From Candidatus Nitrosocosmicus sp. (GTDB taxonomy: Archaea; Thermoproteota; Nitrososphaeria; Nitrososphaerales; Nitrososphaeraceae): a stretch of DNA of 7,881 nucleotides. Location: the NCBI GenBank assembly GCA_030452275.1, contig JAKDMR010000078.1:1-7881 (forward strand). The letters run 5' to 3'. The notes beneath the pieces were generated by a model that was not told the origin of the DNA, searched no databases, and saw only the letters and a program-made list of their open reading frames with translations. How positions within the stretch are numbered: the first letter of the stretch is position 1; each line of letters starts with the position of its first letter. Of the stretch, positions 1 through 5,197 are shown piece by piece. Made by a program: the position numbers and the translations under genes.

Positions 1-140
1 GAGAAACAGGGAGCAAAATGATGAGAGGATAAGGAATTAGGATACAAAGCACTTACTAACCCTTAGTTTTAATTTGTCTTTTCCTTGATTATTCCAGATA
101 TAAATTTTGTATCAACATATATAAAATATGCTTACATCAT

Positions 141-172
141 CTAAACCAAAAACAAAAATGATCAAGGTTTAG
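141..172 (-). terminator. Possible terminator of the Hsp70 gene
   Basis: About 30 nt after the stop codon the minus strand has CTAAACC and GGTTTAG (7-bp inverted repeat, 18-nt loop) enclosing two T5 runs in ATTTTTGTTTTTGG. Archaeal termination mostly depends on T-runs, so the T-tracts are the stronger part of the case. The hairpin has a long loop and may be incidental. Confidence 0.35.
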
Positions 173-199
173 TTGTAAATCAAAACCTCTTATTCTTAA

Positions 200-1702
200 T
201 CATTTCATTTGCGATTTGAAGGATTCAATTTCAGTAGATGTCAATTTTGTAGATGTATCTATTTGAATACTTTTTTCTCTAAATGTGGCTAAATCTTTTG
301 CGGTTACATTAAGGATTCCATCCACATCAATCTCAAATGTGACTTCAATTTGCGGAACACCTTTTTTTTCAGGTGGAATATCGGGTAATATAAAACTGCC
401 CAGAGAAACACAATCCACAGCCATTGGTTGTTCTCCTTGTACAATATGGATTCTAACGATGTTTTGACTATCCTCCACGGTGGTAACTATCTTGCTTTTT
501 GTTGTAGGGATTATACTATTGCGTTCAATTAATGGTTCCGTAACTCCACCCACCAATTCAATTCCCAAAGTTAGCGGTGTTACATCAACTAATTGGATAT
601 CTTGGGTCATTTCACCGGTTAAAATTGTTCCCATAATTGCTGCACCTATAGCAACAGTATCTGATGGATCAACTCCTAATTCTGGATCTTTTCCGATTAT
701 TGATTTAATAAATTGTTTGATAAGAGGCATTTTAGTAGGACCGCCAATCAATAGGATTTTATCAATCTGAGATGGATTTAATTGTGCATCGTTAAGGGCC
801 TGTATTATGGGCTCACGGCACCTCTCTACTATTGGATTTACTAATTCTTCTAGCTTACTCCTAGTAAAAGGTATGTTAAGATTCTTTGGTTGACCTGAGG
901 ACTTGTCAAATGTAATGAAAGGAATATTTACTTCAGTGCTATCTATAAATGATAGTTCAATTTTTGCTTTTTCTGCATCCTCGATGACTCTGACCATTGC
1001 TTTTTGGTCAGTTCTCAGGTCAATCCCAGTTTCGCGTTGAAACTCTTCAACTATAGAATTTACTAAAATAGTGTCGATATCCGTTCCACCTAATGCCGTA
1101 TCGCCAGCAACACTTTTAACATGAAATATACCATTACCCATTTCTAAAATAACAACATCAAGCGTTCCACCTCCAAAATCAAATACCATGATTTTCAAGT
1201 CTTCTTCTGTCTTATCCAAACCATATGCCAATGCGGCAGCCGTTGGTTCATTAATTATTCTTACCACATCTAAGCCGGCAATCTTGCCTGCATCTTTTGT
1301 AGCTTGTCTTTGATTATCATTAAAGTAGGCTGGTACTGTAATTACTGCTTTATCTACCTTGATTCCAAAATATGACTCTGTATCATCTTTAATTTTCTTT
1401 AGAAGAATTGCAGATATTTGTTGTGGAGTATAACTTTTTCCATATATTTCATATTTAAAATCTGTACCCATTTTTCGTTTGGCTGCTGTTACACAACCTT
1501 CTGGATTTGATATCAATAGTTTCCTGGCGAGCATCCCAACAATCGTATTTCCATTCTTATCAAAGGAAACAATGGTTGGAAATGCTTTCCCTCCACCTAT
1601 GCTCTTTCCTTCTGCAGCTTCTGTAAGTTCAGGCCTTCCGCCTCTAAGCATTGCAGCCGAAGAATTTGTGGTTCCCAAATCTATACCTAAGATTTTTTCC
1701 AT
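200..1702 (-). CDS. Hsp70/DnaK-family chaperone lacking the C-terminal lid
   Basis: This is a 500-residue Hsp70 ATPase, expected to bind unfolded peptides in the cytosol under ATP control. The nucleotide-binding domain (about 1-365) has phosphate-1 IDLGTTNS (7-14), a catalytic-type Lys near 75 in AAKRKMG, VPAYFND (123-129), NEPTAAALAYG (151-161), phosphate-2 FDFGGGTLD (174-182), the Thr in GDTALGG (200-206) and adenosine motif LIGGPTKMP (318-326). The interdomain linker plus DVTPLTLGIE (373-382) leads into the beta substrate-binding domain, ending with GVPQIEVTF and GILNVTAKD (448-470). The protein stops at LTSTEIESFKSQMK, the start of lid helix A; ordinary DnaK runs to about 610-640 residues. 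No lid-like coding follows in any frame of positions 1-199, so this is not a simple frameshift. Subdomain IB lacks the roughly 24-residue insertion of proteobacterial DnaK, as in Gram-positive and archaeal forms. No grpE or dnaJ is adjacent. It is probably a paralogue of the main DnaK, so no symbol is given. The start is the only Met placing the phosphate-1 loop correctly, and a TATA box sits 27 bp before it. Confidence 0.93.
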   Translation of the reverse strand: MEKILGIDLGTTNSSAAMLRGGRPELTEAAEGKSIGGGKAFPTIVSFDKNGNTIVGMLARKLLISNPEGCVTAAKRKMGTDFKYEIYGKSYTPQQISAILLKKIKDDTESYFGIKVDKAVITVPAYFNDNQRQATKDAGKIAGLDVVRIINEPTAAALAYGLDKTEEDLKIMVFDFGGGTLDVVILEMGNGIFHVKSVAGDTALGGTDIDTILVNSIVEEFQRETGIDLRTDQKAMVRVIEDAEKAKIELSFIDSTEVNIPFITFDKSSGQPKNLNIPFTRSKLEELVNPIVERCREPIIQALNDAQLNPSQIDKILLIGGPTKMPLIKQFIKSIIGKDPELGVDPSDTVAIGAAIMGTILTGEMTQDIQLVDVTPLTLGIELVGGVTEPLIERNSIIPTTKSKIVTTVEDSQNIVRIHIVQGEQPMAVDCVSLGSFILPDIPPEKKGVPQIEVTFEIDVDGILNVTAKDLATFREKSIQIDTSTKLTSTEIESFKSQMK

Positions 1703-1725
1703 ATATTTACATAAATTATTGTGTG

Positions 1726-1735
1726 TTTATATATT
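1726..1735 (-). promoter_or_regulatory. TATA box of the Hsp70 gene, leaderless geometry
   Basis: On the minus strand the sequence reads AATATATAAA, close to the archaeal TATA consensus. Its centre lies about 27 bp before the ATG at 1702, where an archaeal transcript would start, so the mRNA is predicted to be leaderless. No Shine-Dalgarno motif precedes the ATG, which fits. No heat-shock operator was recognised. Confidence 0.6.
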
Positions 1736-1868
1736 GCTATAATTAGCGATGTTTTGTAAGTGACTTCAATAATCGTACAAAGAACTTTTATTTCTGTAGA
1801 TCGTTTTAGTCTATTTTACCATTCATTATTGGCTTGTATATTTGAATCTGTTTTAATTAGTATGATGT

Positions 1869-1902
1869 AATAATGGAACTAATATACGTACCATTATTTT
1901 TA
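1869..1902 (+). repeat. 8-bp inverted repeat followed by a T-run
   Basis: AATAATGG at 1869-1876 pairs with CCATTATT at 1891-1898 around a 14-nt loop, and TTTTT follows directly. It resembles a terminator hairpin on the plus strand, but no plus-strand gene ends here. It could be the end of an unrecognised small RNA, a regulator site, or chance in AT-rich DNA. Confidence 0.35.
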
Positions 1903-1933
1903 ATCAATGATGCAGATAAGGCTAATTGATTAA
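1900..1933. repeat. 9-bp inverted repeat
   Basis: TTAATCAAT (1900-1908) and ATTGATTAA (1925-1933) are perfect reverse complements separated by 16 nt. The arms are AT-rich, which lowers the significance. The position between two divergent promoters would suit a regulator binding two half-sites, but nothing else supports that. Confidence 0.3.
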
Positions 1934-2132
1934 TATAACGATACTATGTCGTGAAGCAAGCTGTTTGTTTGGATTATTAATTGGATATCACAGACACTCA
2001 TACCTTTTGGAAAACATGAAACAATAAATCTAAACTTTAATGTTACTCATTAATTGATAGTGCTTATTTGAAGTTAATAGAAAAATCATACTAATATCAG
2101 TAATTCATTTCAAACTCCATATCGAATGTACC

Positions 2133-2148
2133 TCTAAAAACTATATTA
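2133..2148 (+). promoter_or_regulatory. Candidate TATA elements of the PH/zinc-ribbon gene
   Basis: Two overlapping candidates precede the gene. TCTAAAAA (2133-2140) is centred 27 bp before the ATG at 2164 and would give a leaderless mRNA from Met1. CTATATTA (2141-2148) fits the consensus better but predicts initiation near 2170, giving a short leader to Met6 (ATG at 2179). The choice decides whether the first five residues exist. Confidence 0.4.
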
Positions 2149-2163
2149 GTAGATTACCGTCTA

Positions 2164-3348
2164 ATGCAAATAATACTTATGACTTTTCGGAGGGGATACA
2201 ACAAACAAGGCGATCCAAATACTTTAGCTGCAAAATTCAATCCTATGTTGTTTGAGAAGCCTATAATTGGATCAAATCTGCTTGAAATTTATACTTATGA
2301 TATAGAAGTTCAAAAGGGATTGGATAATCCTTCCGAATTAAACATGATGGAGGTACGTCCGATTGAGCTTGATGCTACTATTCTTTTCTATAATAAAAAG
2401 AGTCGTACAGGCATTTCTATTCCTATTTCAATAATTCGGGAAGTAAGAACCATAAATCAGATGAAAGGGAGTTTTCGAAAAAAATTAGACCAATTAATCG
2501 AAATTGAGCTGGATGATAGAAGTAATAATCTGATTTTATTTAATATAAAAGACAACAAGATTGATGAATTTAGACATCAAGTGTATATCATCCTGAAAAC
2601 CTTGCATGATGACGTTTTTTGGACTTTTCGTGTGCTAAAATTCAACACAGAGGGAGTCATTACCACCCCAGTTGAAATTTATCCCATGGCTCCATTCTTA
2701 TCTCCTGGCGAAGAGATAGTTTGGAACAATATCAAAACAAAGGGAATAATAAACAAGAAAATAGCCTGGCTTGACTTAATTACTAATTATAGAATATATC
2801 AATATGATTTTGTTAATCACTCGGGGAAAGTTGTATTAATATCAGCAATAGAAGATGTAGTAGTAGGTAACCAAAGAAGGATATCTGATTCCTATCTATA
2901 TGGCAGTTATGCTAAATCTAGAGATGCAGCATCAGGTTACGGAAAAACTAAAACGACGAGTACAGCCATAGGTGATATATCCATTTTTGCATTGGGTAAG
3001 CCTTACATAGTTTTCAAGGAGATAAGCGATCCAAGTGGGGTAACCAAATTAATTAAATCTCTTAAGTATCAATGCAATTTCATAATGGATACAAATCCAT
3101 CAATTCAAGATAACGAAACTGTATTAGACGATACACATGATTATACATTTGATAAATTTGAGACTGTTTTAAGCAAAAATGATGAGATCATTTGCAGCAA
3201 CTGTAAAAAGGGAAATATTAAAAATTCCAAATTTTGTAGTCATTGTGGAGCTAAATACAATACCGAAAGAAAATGCAACAGATGTAGTAACGTCAACCTA
3301 CCTGATGCTGTATTTTGTAATCGTTGCGGAAATAGACTGAATTTTTAA
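2164..3348 (+). CDS. Tandem PH/GRAM-like protein with C-terminal double zinc ribbon
   Basis: This 394-residue protein has no signal peptide or membrane segment, so it is probably cytosolic. The last 55 residues form a double zinc ribbon. The first is Cys344, 347, 358, 361 and the second Cys371, 374, 385, 388, both CX2C-X10-CX2C and both ending in an RCG or HCG knuckle. Residues about 176-303 look like a bacterial-type PH or GRAM domain: LSPGEEIVWNN, then LITNYRIYQYD, ISAIEDVVV, and GDISIFALGKPYIVFKEI ending in a helix. Residues about 35-150 have a similar strand pattern ending in a helix (FRHQVYIILKTL) and may be a first, diverged PH-like domain. Zinc ribbons of this type usually mediate protein or nucleic-acid contacts. 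Function is unknown; it is likely an adaptor. A Gly/Ser/Thr/Lys-rich stretch (247-268) is probably a loop in the second domain. The start could be Met6 instead. It diverges from the Hsp70 gene and converges on another double-zinc-ribbon gene. Confidence 0.85.
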   Translation: MQIILMTFRRGYNKQGDPNTLAAKFNPMLFEKPIIGSNLLEIYTYDIEVQKGLDNPSELNMMEVRPIELDATILFYNKKSRTGISIPISIIREVRTINQMKGSFRKKLDQLIEIELDDRSNNLILFNIKDNKIDEFRHQVYIILKTLHDDVFWTFRVLKFNTEGVITTPVEIYPMAPFLSPGEEIVWNNIKTKGIINKKIAWLDLITNYRIYQYDFVNHSGKVVLISAIEDVVVGNQRRISDSYLYGSYAKSRDAASGYGKTKTTSTAIGDISIFALGKPYIVFKEISDPSGVTKLIKSLKYQCNFIMDTNPSIQDNETVLDDTHDYTFDKFETVLSKNDEIICSNCKKGNIKNSKFCSHCGAKYNTERKCNRCSNVNLPDAVFCNRCGNRLNF

Positions 3349-3414
3349 TTATTCTTAATATCCGATGTAATTCCATGGATAACTCAAAATCATCATTATG
3401 AATATTAGTTTGCA

Positions 3415-3421
3415 TATTTTT
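3415..3421 (+). terminator. Possible T-run terminator between convergent genes
   Basis: ATTTTT lies about 70 nt after the stop at 3348 in the 99-bp convergent spacer. There is no strong hairpin. It is a weak candidate of the archaeal T-run type for the plus-strand gene. No comparable T-run is visible on the other strand for the minus-strand gene. Confidence 0.25.
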
Positions 3422-3447
3422 GTAAAACGTATACTATTACAGCCATG

Positions 3448-4194
3448 TTATGGTAGAAATTCAAAAGAATCTTTTAATTGTTCAAACAAATAAAGAAGTT
3501 TGGCATAGCTATTCTCCTCTGCTTTAAATGTGATTATATATAGCCTTTTTTGATTTAATGTGTAGATGCATATTTCCCTTAGTTCATTGGTTCCATAAAT
3601 TACCTGATAAGCTGAAAATTTTCCTAACACTATGGGGAAACAGCCAATAATTGTCGTTTTTGTTTCTCTGGAAAGATATCTTTGAATTTCTATTTCAGTA
3701 AGTTTCTTCAGATCTAATTGATCTGCTTTGAATTCTCTTATTAATAAAGCAATAGTGGGTGGCTGTTTGATATAGAAATTTCTGTCAACGTTTTGAAATA
3801 CTAGAACTGTATTAGGCTCACTGCGGGGTTTTTTTGCATTTAGAAATATTGAAGGATACTTAAATCTTATATCATATTTTATCAATGAACATTCTAGAAA
3901 ACTTGGATCTTGTTTATTTTTCGAACGGTCTTCTCCATGATCTTGATTTTTTTTATTTTCATCATTCAAATGTTTTTCAATTTTAACACCACATTGATTA
4001 CAGAATTTTATATTGGGTAGATTCTTTGTGTTTCCGCACTTTCTACAAGATGGTAATAGAGACTGTCCGCATTGATCACAATAATGTGAACCGAATTTGT
4101 TCTTTCTATTGCATCTTAGACAAACGATCATTTGTGAAGAGGGCGGTGGTGGCACTTTATCATCGATGAACCCGTATCTACTAGACCACGCCAT
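3448..4194 (-). CDS. Double zinc ribbon fused to a PsbP-like domain
   Basis: The product has 248 residues and no signal peptide or membrane segment. After a short Pro-rich head (PPPP, 15-18) come two zinc ribbons: Cys25, 28, 39, 42 (CX2C-X10-CX2C) and Cys50, 53, 65, 68 (CX2C-X11-CX2C). A highly charged Lys/Asn/Asp/Glu linker (about 72-98) follows. Residues about 103-248 have the PsbP-like order: YDIRFKYPSIF at the start, VLVFQN, a mid-domain helix-like segment, TTIIGCFPIVLGKFSAYQVIY, a strand with RLYIITFKAE, and the closing KDSFEFLP. This Y-P, I-G-P, A-Y-V-Y and S-F signature recurs in archaeal PsbP-related proteins, which usually carry a signal peptide; a cytosolic, zinc-ribbon-tagged version is unusual. 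The ligand or partner is unknown. The gene converges on the PH/zinc-ribbon gene 99 bp away. The start is fixed by a TATA box 26 bp upstream. Confidence 0.82.
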   Translation of the reverse strand: MAWSSRYGFIDDKVPPPPSSQMIVCLRCNRKNKFGSHYCDQCGQSLLPSCRKCGNTKNLPNIKFCNQCGVKIEKHLNDENKKNQDHGEDRSKNKQDPSFLECSLIKYDIRFKYPSIFLNAKKPRSEPNTVLVFQNVDRNFYIKQPPTIALLIREFKADQLDLKKLTEIEIQRYLSRETKTTIIGCFPIVLGKFSAYQVIYGTNELREICIYTLNQKRLYIITFKAEENSYAKLLYLFEQLKDSFEFLP

Positions 4195-4216
4195 ATTCTT
4201 GTATACAAAGTTTTGG

Positions 4217-4224
4217 TATAAATT
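4217..4224 (-). promoter_or_regulatory. TATA box of the zinc-ribbon/PsbP gene, leaderless geometry
   Basis: The minus strand reads AATTTATA, centred about 26 bp before the ATG at 4194. This predicts a leaderless transcript starting at or next to the A of the start codon. No ribosome binding site precedes the ATG. Confidence 0.6.
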
Positions 4225-4364
4225 ATTATTCTAGCCACTAGGTCTCACAAATCCTTTATAATTGACTGTCCAGTTGTCGAGAATTTTATACCTTATTAAT
4301 AAACTATATTTATTCTACTCATATTTTATAACAGTGCCTTTAAAGTCCAATACTAGATCCTGAA

Positions 4365-4383
4365 TACTTTGATGATCAAAGTA
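4365..4383. repeat. 19-bp near-perfect palindrome
   Basis: TACTTTGAT, a central G, then ATCAAAGTA: two 9-bp arms that are exact reverse complements with a one-base centre. The geometry suits a dimeric DNA-binding protein better than an RNA hairpin, because the loop would be too short. It lies about 170 bp upstream of the zinc-ribbon/PsbP start and 270 bp before the integrase remnant. No owner gene can be assigned. Confidence 0.55.
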
Positions 4384-4454
4384 ACATACAAAACATATCA
4401 TTCACTTTTTATTTCTAATTTTCTTGGCTTCAGAAGTTATTATTAGAATATATT

Positions 4455-4505
4455 CTCGTTTCGAATATAAGGTGGAAGGAACTTAATCTCCACGATTCCG
4501 ACGAG
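4455..4505. other. Nested stem-loop, possible structured RNA or recombination site
   Basis: Three stacked inverted segments pair in register: CTCGT (4455-4459) with ACGAG (4501-4505), GAAT (4463-4466) with ATTC (4495-4498), and GTGGA (4472-4476) with TCCAC (4489-4493). The apical loop is 12 nt and the internal loops are small and asymmetric, giving 14 pairs in 51 nt. It is less AT-rich than its surroundings. It does not match a tRNA. It may be a small RNA fragment, an attachment-site remnant or chance. Confidence 0.3.
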
Positions 4506-4520
4506 TAATACAAACAAAAA

Positions 4521-4534
4521 TTTAATTAATTAAA
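4521..4534. repeat. 14-bp AT-only palindrome
   Basis: TTTAATTAATTAAA is its own reverse complement. Being pure A/T in an AT-rich spacer, it has limited information. It lies about 90 bp before the TATA box of the integrase remnant. Confidence 0.4.
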
Positions 4535-4622
4535 AGTTAAATAAGTTGAAAATTGAATAGTGACTAGTTGAACCCATTTACCTACTGAACTCAAACCCCA
4601 TTGGGCTCACGTCAAATCTGAC

Positions 4623-4630
4623 TATAAATT
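4623..4630 (+). promoter_or_regulatory. TATA box before the integrase remnant
   Basis: TATAAATT is centred about 26 bp before the ATG at 4653, the same leaderless spacing seen at intact genes in this window. Its survival suggests that the start region of the broken gene is still promoter-like. Confidence 0.55.
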
Positions 4631-4653
4631 AGGGGCCAGGTACCTGGCCCCTA
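4630..4653. promoter_or_regulatory. Perfect 24-bp GC-rich palindrome over the promoter (operator-like)
   Basis: The half-site TAGGGGCCAGGT is followed at once by its exact reverse complement, giving a 24-bp palindrome with no mismatch or spacer. It contains GGCC and the central GGTACC. It is by far the most GC-rich stretch nearby. It begins at the last base of the TATA box and ends on the A of the ATG at 4653, so it fills the space from TATA box to expected transcription start. A protein bound here would block initiation, so an operator (perhaps for autoregulation by the integrase or an element-encoded repressor) is the simplest reading. A cruciform or recombination site is the alternative. 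Confidence 0.6.
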
Positions 4654-4972
4654 TGGTAGAAATTCTTATGAAGGATGACGACAGTCCATTGGCTTTATTT
4701 TTATCTATGCTCTGTTCTCCTGAATCAAAAAGGCAATATCCGCCTCGATTGCAGGTTTTCTTTAAATTTCTTGATTTAGAAGGTGATATAGAAAATCAAT
4801 CCAAAGTTTTTGTAAGTAGATTCTAGAAGGATAATGAAGAGGGTGGACATTTACAGAAAAAACCATATGTTGACAAAAATATCATAGTACTGTAGTTACT
4901 CCATAAATATAATTAATGCATTCTTACTTGGCTCTTTACTGTGAATATTCTATGACTACCGGGTTGTTTTAG
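4653..4972 (+). pseudogene. Remnant of a tyrosine recombinase/integrase, N-terminal part only
   Basis: From ATG 4653 a 57-codon frame runs to TAG 4824-4826. It includes SPLALFLSMLCSPESKRQYP (11-30), then RLQVFFKFLDLEGDIENQSK and FVSRF. The pattern of a short helix, SP-[x]-S-K-R-Q-Y-x-x-R-L and FF-x-FL-x-LEG is what I recall for the N-terminal SAM-like core-binding domain of thaumarchaeal integrases. Directly after the stop the same frame reads KDNEEGG, as if the gene once read through. The +1 frame then gives RIMKRVDIYRKNHMLTKIS (4828-4884), and a third frame gives LALYCEYSM (4928-4954), resembling the following helices. So one stop and two frameshifts are suggested. No catalytic Arg, HxxR or Tyr motif remains before the next gene. 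The frame is open upstream to 4572 without a start codon. The family call rests on memory of the family pattern; a 57-residue unrelated small gene is the alternative. Confidence 0.55.
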
Positions 4973-5132
4973 AAATTTTACCTGATCAAATTTATTTTAG
5001 GAAGTTTAGTTGGATACCACTATCTCCAAACTTCATTTCATTACACCCTCGCTTTAATTGATAGATAAAGTTAGTATATTTCTAAAAATAAAATATAATC
5101 AAGTTAACAAACGATTTTTTGTTATCTTTTAT
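4973..5132. other. Spacer between integrase remnant and dehydrogenase gene
   Basis: No coding sequence is recognisable here; it may contain further, unreadable integrase decay. The only structure seen is the hairpin TAACAAA/TTTGTTA at 5105-5124. Confidence 0.4.
5105..5130 (+). repeat. 7-bp hairpin with T-rich tail upstream of the dehydrogenase promoter
   Basis: TAACAAA (5105-5111) and TTTGTTA (5118-5124) pair around a 6-nt loop, followed by TCTTTT. On the plus strand it resembles a terminator, which could insulate the dehydrogenase promoter from upstream transcription. It ends about 8 bp before the TATA-like element, so it could also be a regulator site. Confidence 0.35.
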
Positions 5133-5142
5133 TAATATAAAA
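5132..5142 (+). promoter_or_regulatory. Probable TATA box of the dehydrogenase gene
   Basis: TTAATATAAAA is the best TATA-like element upstream of 5198. It predicts transcription from about 5164, giving a leader of roughly 34 nt to the annotated ATG and almost none to an out-of-frame ATG at 5167. Weaker AT-rich elements at 5149-5160 could give shorter leaders. No Shine-Dalgarno sequence is present. Confidence 0.45.
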
Positions 5143-5197
5143 AGGTAGAATAAAACATATACATACATGGAAAACCTTAGTTTGAACGGTAAGCCGA

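Larger units (their letters stand above)
1743..2132. other. Divergent intergenic region with two inverted repeats, no gene seen
   Basis: This AT-rich spacer separates the divergent Hsp70 and PH/zinc-ribbon genes. The longest short frame noticed (ATG at 1874, 18 codons) has no promoter or recognisable content. Two inverted repeats stand out. AATAATGG/CCATTATT (1869-1876 and 1891-1898) is followed by a T5 run. TTAATCAAT/ATTGATTAA (1900-1908 and 1925-1933) has a 16-nt loop. No tRNA or other known RNA is recognisable. Confidence 0.5.
4225..4622. other. Palindrome-rich intergenic region, no intact gene
   Basis: No convincing coding region was seen on either strand. The stretch holds a 19-bp interrupted palindrome (4365-4383), a 12-bp palindrome AGAATATATTCT (4445-4456), a nested stem-loop (4455-4505) and the AT-only 14-bp palindrome TTTAATTAATTAAA (4521-4534). 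From 4572 the frame of the downstream integrase remnant is open but has no start codon until 4653. No tRNA gene or clear attachment site was found. Confidence 0.5.

Noticed and set aside
480..770. Plus-strand 96-residue open frame, and similar ones at 285-467 and 1479-1742
   Set aside because: They lie opposite the Hsp70 gene, whose motifs are intact, and have no family features of their own.
2185..2196. GGAGGGG at 2189-2195 as a Shine-Dalgarno sequence for a later start of the PH/zinc-ribbon gene
   Set aside because: The next in-frame Met is about 50 nt downstream, too far for a ribosome binding site, so it is just coding sequence.
4555..4625. tRNA gene or tRNA-derived attachment site before the integrase remnant
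   Set aside because: GGGTTCAACT on the minus strand resembles a T-arm start, but the closing CC, an acceptor stem and an anticodon arm cannot be found.
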